The translations under genes and the position numbers were made by a program. The notes below the pieces were generated by a model. That model made no database searches. It was not told the DNA's origin and worked only from the letters and a program-made list of their open reading frames with translations. From Erythrobacter sp. YT30 (GTDB taxonomy: Bacteria > Pseudomonadota > Alphaproteobacteria > Sphingomonadales > Sphingomonadaceae), in assembly GCF_001542875.1 (NCBI RefSeq), contig NZ_LMAF01000003.1, positions 124,001 through 188,000 of the forward strand: DNA of 64,000 bases. Reading direction: 5' to 3'. Positions 52,823 to 61,478 of this stretch are shown here, in pieces. Positions within the stretch are counted from its first letter, which is position 1, and every line of letters starts with the position of its first letter.

Positions 52823-52886
52823 GCCCCAGTGCCGGCCTGCTCGGCGGGCACGCGCCAAGCTTCAAACACATCAGGGGAGGGCTGAT

Positions 52887-53444
52887 ATGAGCCTTGCACA
52901 AATGCTGCAACAAACGGGTGCGATTTCATCGATGGCGCGCGAGCTTGGGATTGATGAAAGCACCGCAAAGACTGCGGCTGGCGCGTTATTGCCCGCTATC
53001 GTTGCGGGCATGGGGCGCAGCGCCACTGGCGGAACTTCAACGCCGGAACCGCTTGGCGGGCTTGGCAGTCTCGCGGGGGCAATTCTCGGCGGCTCTGGCT
53101 CGGGTGGCGGGGCGTCATCAGGCGGCATTGGCGGAATGCTGGGTGGTGCGATGCTTGATGCCGTGCTCGGAAGCAGCCCTACGCCAACGCAACCCGGCAA
53201 CGATATCCTCGGCAATATCTTTGGCAGCAAGGATGTGAGCCGTTCGGTGGCTGGGGAAGTCGCTGCGCTCACCGGTCTTGACGAAGGAATGCTCAAAAAG
53301 ATGCTTCCCATCCTCGCCATGGCTGTGGGAGGCTATCTGGCAAAGTCGGCGAGCAGCGGTGGAGCGGCGCCAAGTGGAAGCAGCGGCGGCAATAATCCGC
53401 TGGGCGGCATCCTCGGATCAATTGTTGGCGGGATGATGCGCTAA
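52887..53444 (+). CDS. DUF937-family protein
   Basis: The 185-residue protein begins with a helical domain (GAISSMARELGIDESTAKTAAGALLPAIVAGM). A Gly/Ser-rich middle follows, then a second similar helical domain (FGSKDVSRSVAGEVAALTGLDEGMLKKMLPILAMAVGGYLAK) and a Gly-rich tail. The symmetry fits DUF937, whose role is unknown. AGGGGAGG lies 11 bases ahead of the ATG. Hydrophobic parts could interact with membranes, but no signal peptide is visible. It converges on the next gene with 5 bases between stops. Confidence 0.82.
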   Translation: MSLAQMLQQTGAISSMARELGIDESTAKTAAGALLPAIVAGMGRSATGGTSTPEPLGGLGSLAGAILGGSGSGGGASSGGIGGMLGGAMLDAVLGSSPTPTQPGNDILGNIFGSKDVSRSVAGEVAALTGLDEGMLKKMLPILAMAVGGYLAKSASSGGAAPSGSSGGNNPLGGILGSIVGGMMR

Positions 53445-53449
53445 ACGCC

Positions 53450-55117
53450 CTAGTGCTGGTGCGCGGCCTCCAGGTTAGCGACTTCTTCGGCTGAACCCTC
53501 TTCGCTTTCCCCGGCAGGCTCGAGAGATTCGGCTCCTTGCCCACTGTCATCATCGGCTGGGGAGACATCTGAGGGCGCGTCCTGCACTCCTGCCAAAGTC
53601 GCATTCACAGGCGTTCCATCGGGCTTGTCTTCGAGTGATTTGATAAGCGCGGCCGTTTTCTCCGCGAAATCGCCGCCATGGGGATCATAGGCGATGGGTT
53701 GAAGCGACTGGCGAGCAAGCTCGATTTTGCCCTCCTGCAACTGCATCATCGCAACATTCAGCCACAGTGACTTGTCGAAAGGTGCCAATTGCGCCGCCCG
53801 CTCAAGCGCGTGTTTGGCGTTTTCAGGCGGTTCCTCGCCGCGCTCCACATAGCTGCGATAATAGTAAATGAGCGGCATGGGGTGATCGTTTTCGATCTGG
53901 TTGAGCGCGGTAAACGGCTCCATTGCCGCCTCATAGGCTGCATCTCGTGCATCACCGTCAGTGTTGTCGGCTTTGCGGAAAAGCGCATAGCCTTTCTGCA
54001 CATAAGGGTTTGCCCGATTGGGATCGAGCGCGATCGCCTTGTTTGCAGCAGCAATGGCTTTATCGTCATTGCCTGCATCGAATTCTGCCTCGGCAAGTGC
54101 GGCATAGACACCCGGATCGTCGGGGTATTTTGCCGCCACTTCGCGGACCTCTGGCAGCAGTTCTTTTGCTTGCTCCAAGGTTACACCGCGCTGCGAACGG
54201 ATGCGCAATGGCATCATCTTCGCTTCGCCTTCGGGCAGGCGGCGGATGGTGATCTTGCCAATCGGCAAGTCCTGCGGCGGCAGCGTCAACATGCTGAAAC
54301 GACGTCCCCGCATATATGTGTCGAGTTCCTTTTGAAGCGCGTCGAGATCACCGAAGACTTCCTCACCCGCCGCAATCGAGGATGACCCGGAAAAAACAGC
54401 GCGCGCATAATCGACCAGTTGACCGCGGCGATCAGGATTGAAGGTCAGGTAGTGATAGAGCAGCCAGGAACGGCCGTAAAAAGCATCGTATCGCCTGCCG
54501 CGGTTCTCCTCGTAGAGCTCGTGATCCAGAAGTTCGCGAACGGATACATCCTGCGCATATGCCAATTCAGCAGCCCGGTGCCGTGCAACGCGGCCAATCA
54601 GCACGCCGCCATCTTTCTCGAAAGAAGCGGCGGCGAAAAATTCCGCCGCTCCCTCGCTCAACCAGCGCGGCATTTCGTATCGCGAAGAAGAAATGAGGAA
54701 GTGGTGCACATATTCGTGCATCAAGACGATCGTTGAGAAATCCGGATAGCCATTCTTGTTACGGATGGTCTGGACGAATGCCCGGCTTGCACCAGCACGC
54801 GGCACATAGAAACCGGCAAGGTTGCGGCTGCCTTTGCCTGCGACCTTTCGCAATTGCCTTTCGCTGCCAACGACGAAGATAACGACGCGGTTGGAAGGGC
54901 TGGGCTTTTCTACACGCCGCCCGGTGAGCGCTTCCATGGCACTGTGAAAACGCTCAAGATTTTCAGCAAAACGCGCAATGTCCTTTTCCTTGTCATCGGC
55001 ATAGACAACGAAATGATCGCTTGATGCTTCGTACCAGGCGGCTTGTGCAGGTTGATGTACAAGAAAAAGCAGCCCGAAAGCCGCAATTAGCGTAAATAAT
55101 TTCCCGAAAAGCCCCAT
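53450..55117 (-). CDS. Secreted gluzincin-type peptidase with TPR repeats
   Basis: The 555-residue protein has a signal peptide (LFTLIAAFGLLFLVHQPAQA). The zinc-peptidase core follows: VLMHEYVHHFLI (HExxH) and the later Glu in LSEGAAEFFA. The second half shows tetratricopeptide-like units (PGVYAALAEAEFDAGNDDKAIAAANKAIALDP, MPLIYYYRSYVERGEEP, SLWLNVAMMQLQEGKIELA) and an acidic tail. This DUF1570-like layout is common in sphingomonads. The substrate is unknown; it should act in the periplasm or at the cell surface. ATG at 55117 starts the signal peptide. Confidence 0.85.
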   Translation of the reverse strand: MGLFGKLFTLIAAFGLLFLVHQPAQAAWYEASSDHFVVYADDKEKDIARFAENLERFHSAMEALTGRRVEKPSPSNRVVIFVVGSERQLRKVAGKGSRNLAGFYVPRAGASRAFVQTIRNKNGYPDFSTIVLMHEYVHHFLISSSRYEMPRWLSEGAAEFFAAASFEKDGGVLIGRVARHRAAELAYAQDVSVRELLDHELYEENRGRRYDAFYGRSWLLYHYLTFNPDRRGQLVDYARAVFSGSSSIAAGEEVFGDLDALQKELDTYMRGRRFSMLTLPPQDLPIGKITIRRLPEGEAKMMPLRIRSQRGVTLEQAKELLPEVREVAAKYPDDPGVYAALAEAEFDAGNDDKAIAAANKAIALDPNRANPYVQKGYALFRKADNTDGDARDAAYEAAMEPFTALNQIENDHPMPLIYYYRSYVERGEEPPENAKHALERAAQLAPFDKSLWLNVAMMQLQEGKIELARQSLQPIAYDPHGGDFAEKTAALIKSLEDKPDGTPVNATLAGVQDAPSDVSPADDDSGQGAESLEPAGESEEGSAEEVANLEAAHQH

Positions 55118-55240
55118 CTGATCCCCGTCGAACAGCGCGAATGACCGCGCATTGCTGCCAATCAATTACCCAGCAACGATAAGGGTTTGCGAATTTTTGG
55201 CCAGTCTTTTGTAAGGCTGTGACCGAAACTGAGAAGTGTT

Positions 55241-56866
55241 TTAATCGAGGCTGTCCAAATAGTTCCAGATTCTGCTCACCACGACAGAGCCTTCACCCAC
55301 GGCGCTCGCCACTCTTTTGACAGAGCCTGCGCGCACATCTCCCACCGCAAATATGCCATCCGTGCCGGTTTCAAAAGGCGTATCGCGACCTGCTTCGACC
55401 CCGGTGATGACGAAGCCTTTTTCATCTGTCTCCACTAAGCCGGAAAGCCAATCGGTGTTTGGCGCGGCGCCGATCATGATGAACAATGCCGTCGTATCCA
55501 ACCGCCTCTCGCCATCCTTGGTTTTGAGGGTGACCGCGTCCAGCCAGTCTTCGCCATGCAATGCGCTCACTTCGGTGTGGTAGTGAATGGTGATGCGCGG
55601 GTCAGCTTCGAGGCGGCTTGATAGATAGCTCGACATGGATGCAGCAAGGCTATCGGACCGCACGAGCAAGTGAACATGGCTGGCGGTGCGCGACAGGTAC
55701 ATCGCTGCCTGCCCCGCTGAATTGCCGCCGCCGATCACCACGGCTTGTGTATTCTTGCAAAAGCGCGCTTCCATTTCGGTCGCAGAATAGAAAACGCCTG
55801 ACCCTTCGAGTTCGCGAAGATTATCGAGCGGCAGTCGACGATATTGCACGCCCGTGCTTACGAGAATGGCGCGGGCGCAGATTTCGTCGCGACCATTTTC
55901 GCCTTCATCCAAAGTCGCACAATAGCTGCCGTCTTCGCGTCGCATAAGTTTTTCAACGCGGCGCGGCATAGCAAACCGAGTGCCGAATTTGAGTGCTTGG
56001 ATTTGCCCGCGATAGGTGAGGTCCGTGCCGCTGATACCCGTGGGAAAGCCCATGTAGTTTTCGATCCGGCTTGATGTGCCTGCCTGGCCGCCGATGGCCA
56101 TATCCTCGACCACCAAAGCGTTCAGCCCTTCAGACCCCGCATAAACAGCCGCCGCAACGCCAGCAGGTCCGCCGCCAACAATCAGCAGATCAACATCGGA
56201 GCTGTCACACAGGTTGAGATCAAGCCCGAGATAGCGCGCGACCTTGCGGGGGGTAGGGTCATCGAGAGTTTCTTCAACGCCGAGGATTACCGAGGGTTTG
56301 TGGCGCGTGATTTCGCACACTTCGAGCGTTTCTGCATCACTTGCGCCCATATCGTAGCTTTGAAACGGGATGCGATTGCGTGAAAGGAACCGCTCGCATG
56401 CCTGCACGGCTGCATCGCGGTCGGCCCCGATGATCTTCACCGCGCTGTTGCGCAGCTCGAACTGTTTGCGCCTTCGAGCTGCGAAAACCGTAATGATGTG
56501 ATCAGAAAGCTCCGGAATGCGGGCCATCAGATCGAGCATTGTTTCGCGAGGAACCTCAAGCGCGCGCGTTTTCTGGGCAGCGCGCATTTTCAAAAAATTG
56601 GTGGCACGGTTGAGAAACCCGATCTCGCCCATGAACTGGGTCGGCCCCAGAGACGCTTCCATCAATCGTTCGTCCGTGTACGGATTTACGACCTCCAACT
56701 CGCCTTCGATTACATAGATAAATCGATCCATCGGATCGCCGATATCGGCGACGATGTGCCCGACCTCGAAGGTAACCTCGCTGCCTGCTTCCCTTATCGC
56801 TTCGACATGGGCATCGGCCAATGGCACGCGGCGCATGGTTTCCAGTTCTTCACCAAAGGTTTCCAT
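55241..56866 (-). CDS. Cyclic-nucleotide-binding-domain flavoprotein, thioredoxin-reductase-like but without CxxC
   Basis: Residues 1 to about 125 form a cNMP-binding domain (FEVGHIVADIGDPMDRFIYVIEGELEV, MGEIGFLN). Residues about 140-215 look like a thioredoxin-like insert. Residues about 224-541 are a thioredoxin-reductase-type flavoprotein: LLIVGGGPAGVAAAVYAGSEGL (FAD), VVIGGGNSAGQAAMYLS (NAD(P)H) and GIFAVGDVRAGSVKR. The place of the redox pair reads YSATEME instead of CATC, so no dithiol transfer is expected. The DUF885 gene ends 25 bases upstream on this strand and may share the transcript. The acceptor is unknown. Confidence 0.85.
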   Translation of the reverse strand: METFGEELETMRRVPLADAHVEAIREAGSEVTFEVGHIVADIGDPMDRFIYVIEGELEVVNPYTDERLMEASLGPTQFMGEIGFLNRATNFLKMRAAQKTRALEVPRETMLDLMARIPELSDHIITVFAARRRKQFELRNSAVKIIGADRDAAVQACERFLSRNRIPFQSYDMGASDAETLEVCEITRHKPSVILGVEETLDDPTPRKVARYLGLDLNLCDSSDVDLLIVGGGPAGVAAAVYAGSEGLNALVVEDMAIGGQAGTSSRIENYMGFPTGISGTDLTYRGQIQALKFGTRFAMPRRVEKLMRREDGSYCATLDEGENGRDEICARAILVSTGVQYRRLPLDNLRELEGSGVFYSATEMEARFCKNTQAVVIGGGNSAGQAAMYLSRTASHVHLLVRSDSLAASMSSYLSSRLEADPRITIHYHTEVSALHGEDWLDAVTLKTKDGERRLDTTALFIMIGAAPNTDWLSGLVETDEKGFVITGVEAGRDTPFETGTDGIFAVGDVRAGSVKRVASAVGEGSVVVSRIWNYLDSLD

Positions 56867-56891
56867 GCAAAGCTCCTATTGATCGGGTGTT

Positions 56892-58772
56892 TTAAGTGCG
56901 CGCATTCGTGATGTATCGGCTGACGGTTTTGTCGACGACGTCGAGAGGAGAATTGCCGCCCAGGATGACAGCCGTGTTAAACGCCTTGAAATCGTAGGCA
57001 TCGCCCAATTCCGTCTGCGCGCGGCCACGTTGCCGCACGATTTCCGAATGGCCGATTTTGTACCCGCAAGCTTGGCCTGGCCAACTGCAATATCGATCAA
57101 CTTCAGAGGCGACTTCCTGTTCCTTTGAGCCGTTGCGTTCGACAAAGAAATTGCGCGCTTGCTGACGGGTCCAGCGTTTTGAATGGAGACCGGTATCGAC
57201 GACCAATCGGCATGCGCGAAATGCGAGTGCCTGGAGATAACCAAGGCGCCCGACCTTGAATTCGTCATACGCGCCCAACTCGTCGGCCAGTTGTTCTGCA
57301 TAAAGGGCCCAACCTTCGCTGAAGGCGTTAAAGGCGAGAATTGAGCGGATCAGTGGCAGGCGATTGGAATAGGCCGCTTCCCACACATGGCCCGGTATCG
57401 CTTCGTGGAAGGTGAGATCGGGCAGATCGTATTTGCGATGAAGATCGGGGGTGCGCAGATTGATCCAGAAACGACCAGGGATCGATCCATCCTTGCTCCC
57501 CCCGCCGCCATAGGCACCTGGTGCGCCCAGTTCCTCGGAAATTGGAATACGGCGAACTTCAAACGGCGGATCGACGAGCTGCGTGAATGCACGCGGCATT
57601 TGCGCTTTGATGTAAGAGACCTGCTCATCGATAAAGCTGAGAATCTCCTCGCGGCCTTTGTCGCCATCGGAGAATTGATAGCGCGGGTCTTCGGATAAAG
57701 CCTGCATCCGCTCACCCACGGTGCCTTTCGTGTATCCGATCTCCTGCAAGATCGGCTCCATCCGAGCGTGCAATTCGGCAAGCTCTTCAAGACCCTGTTC
57801 ATGAATCTCGTCCGCGCTCAATTTGGTGGTCGTCGATGCTCTGGTTGCCCAATCATACCACTCATCGCCATCGGGCTGTGCCCACATGCCTGCATCCGAT
57901 TTTGCAAGCGCGCGCTGCGTCTTGAGTTCTTCAAGCTGGCGTTCGAGCGCAGGCGCGATGTCGTTTGTGACGATGCCGTATGCGTATTCGCCCTTCTCGC
58001 CCAATGCCTCTTCGCCGAAATTTTCCGTGATCTGGCTGGTGAACGCGCCGGTGTAGATGCCGCCTGTCGCAGCATCGGCGATAGAAGATTCCATCTGCGT
58101 GATGGCTTTATCGAGCAGGAAATCAGGCGGAATGACGCCAAGGCCGCGTGCTGATTGCATTCGCTCGGTTTCACCGTCGAGCACGCTGGGTATCTGGGAG
58201 AGACGATTTAGGTAGTAGTAGATGTCTTCTTCTGATTTCACCGGCTGGGTGGAGGACATGAAGCGCGGCAGGTCGATGTATGCGCCGACATTCTGGATCA
58301 CGACATAGGGCGCGTTGCGCCAACTGCCGACCGCGACGTCTCCATAAGGAAGGTCCATGCCTTCGAGTGCATTGGTGAATGCGCTTTCGACGACTTGAAA
58401 ACTGGTGGCCTGATCGGGGGTGAGCCCTTCTTTGGGATACTGGCGCGCATCTTCGCGAAGCTGTTTCAAAGTGGCTTTGTATGCTTCGCGTCCCGTTGCG
58501 CCGGGCGTTCCGAAAGTGCCGCGCCATTCAGCATATTTGCCCGTATCCACTCCGAGCCCAGTTGCGCGAGCAGGCTCATGAGAAAGCATGCGATAGCCGA
58601 TCTCTTCCAGCATCGCATCGGGACCGGCGAGCGCCATCGGTGCGCTATTGCTAGGGGTGGTGGCGGCCGTCGCGCATGCGCCAAGCGTTCCTGAACCGAG
58701 TGCCAATGCAGAAACGCCGCCAAGCCCCTTAAGGGTTTGACGGCGTGTGATGTTTGTATCTCTTTCTTGCAT
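56892..58772 (-). CDS. DUF885-family protein with Tat lipoprotein signal
   Basis: The 626-residue protein starts with a twin-arginine signal (ITRRQTLKGLGGVSALALG), then a lipobox-like LGAC. DUF885 has a zincin-like core: the later segment LTFHEAIPGHVWEAAYS carries HE..xGH-type residues, and FSEGWALYAEQLADELG follows. This suggests a metallocarboxypeptidase-like enzyme outside the cytosol. Start taken at 58772 (MQERDTN); two earlier Met codons are possible. The gene precedes the cNMP-binding flavoprotein gene by 25 bases. The substrate is unknown. Confidence 0.88.
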   Translation of the reverse strand: MQERDTNITRRQTLKGLGGVSALALGSGTLGACATAATTPSNSAPMALAGPDAMLEEIGYRMLSHEPARATGLGVDTGKYAEWRGTFGTPGATGREAYKATLKQLREDARQYPKEGLTPDQATSFQVVESAFTNALEGMDLPYGDVAVGSWRNAPYVVIQNVGAYIDLPRFMSSTQPVKSEEDIYYYLNRLSQIPSVLDGETERMQSARGLGVIPPDFLLDKAITQMESSIADAATGGIYTGAFTSQITENFGEEALGEKGEYAYGIVTNDIAPALERQLEELKTQRALAKSDAGMWAQPDGDEWYDWATRASTTTKLSADEIHEQGLEELAELHARMEPILQEIGYTKGTVGERMQALSEDPRYQFSDGDKGREEILSFIDEQVSYIKAQMPRAFTQLVDPPFEVRRIPISEELGAPGAYGGGGSKDGSIPGRFWINLRTPDLHRKYDLPDLTFHEAIPGHVWEAAYSNRLPLIRSILAFNAFSEGWALYAEQLADELGAYDEFKVGRLGYLQALAFRACRLVVDTGLHSKRWTRQQARNFFVERNGSKEQEVASEVDRYCSWPGQACGYKIGHSEIVRQRGRAQTELGDAYDFKAFNTAVILGGNSPLDVVDKTVSRYITNART

Positions 58773-58822
58773 GGCGCAGGCTGTATCGCGCGCCATGGAA
58801 GAGTTCAACCGAAGTGGATGTA

Positions 58823-59185
58823 TCAGTCCTTTAGTTCGGGTGGCACGATACCGCCAGCATCTGCCAATGCCTTCATGACCGAGCGGTGGAGGGCGATGTT
58901 GTCTTCCGCCGTGCCGGAATAATCGGTGTTGCCCATTTCATGCGCCAGCTCCTTGCGGTTTTCATAGCTTGGGTCGAGCCGCAACAGCTTCATCAGATCG
59001 ACAATGGATGTGCGCCAGTTGAGCTTTTCAGCGCCGGGAATCGAACTAACACGCGCAACGACATCGACTTCGCTGATAGCCGCGCGCTCAGGCTTGGCCG
59101 CCGGAGCAGCCGGGGCAGGCGCAGCCTCCTGCTTTTCCTCGTCATCACCCCAGATCGCATTTTTGATCGAACTGAAAATACCCAT
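58823..59185 (-). CDS. DUF3597-family protein
   Basis: The 120-residue protein has the family start GIFSSIKNAIWG, an Ala/Pro-rich acidic linker, and the conserved C-terminal domain (EVDVVARVSSIPGAEKLNWRTSIVDLMKLLRLDPSYENRKELAHEM). DUF3597 members are LysM-associated or alone; the function is not known. No signal peptide is seen. It ends 50 bases before the DUF885 start on the same strand. Confidence 0.88.
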   Translation of the reverse strand: MGIFSSIKNAIWGDDEEKQEAAPAPAAPAAKPERAAISEVDVVARVSSIPGAEKLNWRTSIVDLMKLLRLDPSYENRKELAHEMGNTDYSGTAEDNIALHRSVMKALADAGGIVPPELKD

Positions 59186-59295
59186 TAGATCCTCCTTTTT
59201 TCAGGCCTTGATACGAGGTATCGGATTGGGTGCGCATGTTCCAGTGCGTTGACGTAATTTGACAATATCCGCCTGGGAAGGGTGCCGAACCTCTG

Positions 59296-59505
59296 ATGAC
59301 CGATATCGTGCTTTCAATTGTGATGCTGGCGGCGCTTGCGCTGATTGCCGGCGCGATTTTCCTTTGGCGGCGCACCGGAGAGGCGAAGCAACCGGCTCTG
59401 ATGGTTTTGCTCGCAATTATCGCGATTGCCAATGTGTTGATCTGGACATTGCCGACTGGCAGCGGTGAAAGCCCGCTCGATCAGGCGCAATCGCTGGAGG
59501 AGTGA
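59296..59505 (+). CDS. Small membrane protein, two helices
   Basis: The 69-residue protein has two hydrophobic segments (IVLSIVMLAALALIAGAIFLW and ALMVLLAIIAIANVLIWTL) joined by a charged loop RRTGEAKQP, and an acidic end. Similar tiny proteins occur in sphingomonads, with no function known to me. It is the only plus-strand gene between two minus-strand genes. ATG at 59296 is chosen; an alternate frame encoded on the same bases is not hydrophobic. Confidence 0.68.
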   Translation: MTDIVLSIVMLAALALIAGAIFLWRRTGEAKQPALMVLLAIIAIANVLIWTLPTGSGESPLDQAQSLEE

Positions 59506-59556
59506 TTGGCGAAAAGGTGAGCCACCCACGCACTGGCAGGTGGCTCGGTACTCGTC

Positions 59557-60240
59557 TTATTTGGGCAAGTTCCAATTGATCGAATTGGAATAGGTCCCGG
59601 CGACGGCATTACCGTTGCTATCCTTGGCAGGATTGAACTGAGCCCGTTCGGAGAGTAATTTGCACGTCGCCTGATCAAGCGCATTGTGTCCCGTCGAGCG
59701 CGTGATCGAGCAATTGCGCACTTTGCCAGTTGCGGTAATTTCCAGCGTGAAACTGGCCTTTCCTGAATAGCCGCGCCTGACCCAGCTTGAGCGGTAATCG
59801 TTATCGGTTACCCAATTGCCCGGATTGCCGATTGGGCTTGCTTTCACGGGATCAAACATGGGCGATGGAGGAGGGGCTGGACGATCAATGCCCAAGTCGA
59901 CAGGGCCAATCACATCAGCACCGAAATCCGGCAATTCCGCAATCGGCCCGGAATTCCCAAGATCAACCAGAGGCAGCGGTGCGGTGATGTTCGAATTATC
60001 AACCTGGCTGGTGTTCTGGCTTTGCGAGGGGTTTGGTTTCGGGTCTGTCTTTGGGGGCGGGGGAAGCGGATCGATCGGTTTTGGAGTGACGATCACGCCC
60101 GTTGGATTGGGTTTTGGCTCCGTCATCACGACCGTAACCGCAAGACCTGCGATCAGGACGGCACCAAAAGCAGCCGGAACACCTAGCGCGCCCAACATGG
60201 CGACTGGGCTGGGGCGACTGGCTTGTTTTGCGTAATTCAT
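59557..60240 (-). CDS. TonB-family energy transducer
   Basis: The 227-residue protein has one N-terminal transmembrane helix (VPAAFGAVLIAGLAVTVVM) with short cytosolic start. A Pro/Lys-rich periplasmic linker (PKPIDPLPPPPKTDPKPNPS) and a TonB C-terminal domain (WVRRGYSGKASFTLEITATGKVRNCSITRSTG, LSERAQFNPAKD) follow. TonB passes proton-motive energy to outer-membrane receptors. No exbB/exbD is near, so it is a stand-alone transducer. It is placed before a 450-base gap. Confidence 0.88.
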   Translation of the reverse strand: MNYAKQASRPSPVAMLGALGVPAAFGAVLIAGLAVTVVMTEPKPNPTGVIVTPKPIDPLPPPPKTDPKPNPSQSQNTSQVDNSNITAPLPLVDLGNSGPIAELPDFGADVIGPVDLGIDRPAPPPSPMFDPVKASPIGNPGNWVTDNDYRSSWVRRGYSGKASFTLEITATGKVRNCSITRSTGHNALDQATCKLLSERAQFNPAKDSNGNAVAGTYSNSINWNLPK

Positions 60241-60689
60241 GGGCGGCTCTCCTTATTCTTACGCGAGCAAGGTGGGCCGGGCTGTAGATGTGAGGGGGAG
60301 CCAGGCCGCCCGCTCGAATCGAAGCGTACACAGCCAAGTACTTGTTTCCTAATAGTTTCGAGTTGCTGTTTGCGACCCGTCGCGGGATGAAACTGGTGTG
60401 CGAAATGAAACGGGTTGTGTGTTTCCGCAGCGACTCCGCAAGTTCATACTCGGTGCTATTTCAAACCCGGGCTTCGACCGGGTTTGAGCACCTGCGGGCG
60501 GGCGGCCGCCCTTTGGCTCGCCTGCAGCTCGCGCTTGTCCCATGGTTGAAATAAGCTCGCAGAGCACGGGCCGAAGGCCCGCCAGCCCGACCGGGCGCCC
60601 GCAGCGACGCGACCTTCAGGTCGCAAGAGCGAGGACTTTGTACCCCGGATGGGGTGCGGAAAACAAAAAACAATCAAGTGATCACAAAA
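60241..60689. other. Hairpin-rich intergenic region with REP-like elements
   Basis: No convincing gene lies in these 449 bases. Stable inverted repeats are CAAACCCGG/CCGGGTTTG (60462-60486), GGGCC-GAA-GGCCC (60568-60580) and GCGACC-TTCA-GGTCGC (60609-60624). The first is related to the elements near tRNA-Thr. Short frames here begin in repeats and lack sense. The stretch 60241-60450 next to the TonB start holds the likely promoter but no recognised motif. Confidence 0.6.
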
Positions 60690-60700
60690 TCACTTGATTG
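60660..60700 (-). terminator. Terminator hairpin that starts inside the hydrolase stop region
   Basis: CAATCAAGTGAT (60671-60682) and ATCACTTGATTG (60689-60700) form a perfect 12-bp stem around TTTGTG. On the minus strand TTTTTTGTTTT follows. The stem includes the last codons and stop of the gene at 60690-61346. Confidence 0.88.
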
Positions 60701-61346
60701 GACAATCCGGCGAGAGGCGGAAATCGAGGTAATTGTCGACGCTCGTCATCATTTCTTCGATTTCGTTTTCGAAGAAGTGATTGGCGCGAGGGATCTCATC
60801 GTGGTGGATTGTGATGTGCTTTTGTGTCCGAAGCTTATCGACAAGCTTTTGCACAGCGCTTGGCTGCACCACCGTATCAGCGGCGCCCTGCACAAAAATT
60901 CCGCTTGCAGGGCACGGCGCCAGGAAGCTGAAATCGTACATGTTTGCCGGTGGAGCGATTGAGATGAAGCCGCGCACTTCCGGGCGCCGCATCAGCAATT
61001 GCATGCCGATCAGTGCGCCGAACGAATAGCCGGCGACCCAGGTCGTCTGCGCTTCAGGGTGGATTGACTGCACCCAATCGAGTGCGCTTGCGGCGTCGGA
61101 CAATTCGCCAATGCCATTGTCAAAGCTTCCCTGGCTGCGGCCCACACCGCGAAAGTTGAAACGCAAAACGGCAAAGCCGCGATCGACATAGGTCTTGTAA
61201 AGGCGCTGGACGATCCGATCGTTCATGGTGCCACCGCCTTCGGGGTGGGGATGAAGGATCATCGCGACAGGTGCGCGCGGGCGCGGTGGAGGAGAGAAAC
61301 GGCCTTCAAGACGGCCCTCTGGACCGGGAAAGATGACTGATGGCAT
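60690..61346 (-). CDS. Alpha/beta hydrolase (dienelactone-hydrolase-like)
   Basis: The 218-residue protein is a compact cytosolic alpha/beta hydrolase. Visible are LHPHPEGGGTMNDRIVQ near the first strand (oxyanion region), FNFRGVGRSQGSFDNG, the nucleophile elbow WVAGYSFGALIG, Asp in VQGAADTVVQP, and His in IPRANHFFENE. This pattern occurs in a conserved proteobacterial group of unknown substrate. ATG at 61346 gives the family start MPSVIFPGPEGRLEG; upstream open codons are not conserved in type. It diverges from the cysteine desulfurases over a Fur-like box. The gene ends in a terminator. Confidence 0.85.
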   Translation of the reverse strand: MPSVIFPGPEGRLEGRFSPPPRPRAPVAMILHPHPEGGGTMNDRIVQRLYKTYVDRGFAVLRFNFRGVGRSQGSFDNGIGELSDAASALDWVQSIHPEAQTTWVAGYSFGALIGMQLLMRRPEVRGFISIAPPANMYDFSFLAPCPASGIFVQGAADTVVQPSAVQKLVDKLRTQKHITIHHDEIPRANHFFENEIEEMMTSVDNYLDFRLSPDCPIK

Positions 61347-61421
61347 GGATAGACCCTGTTTTTTTAAGGTGCGCAAAGTGTCGGCTGACACCAGCGTTTG
61401 CGCGCCCTATATAGAGATCAG

Positions 61422-61455
61422 TTGCAATCTGCAATTTTTTAAGAATCGTTCTCAA
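61422..61455. promoter_or_regulatory. Fur-like inverted repeat between hydrolase and iron-sulfur genes
   Basis: TTAAGAA-TCG-TTCTCAA (61439-61455) is a near-perfect 7-3-7 inverted repeat close to the Fur consensus of the TGAGAAT-ATTCTCA type. A second repeat TTGCA-ATC-TGCAA lies at 61422-61434. Both lie in the divergent gap ahead of the cysteine desulfurase start at 61479, so iron-dependent control is plausible. Confidence 0.45.
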
Positions 61456-61478
61456 TAGGCGCCAGTTCCAAGCCCCAA

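Noticed and set aside
60349..60677. Several short minus-strand frames in the hairpin-rich region
   Set aside because: They overlap one another in different frames and consist of repeat sequence.
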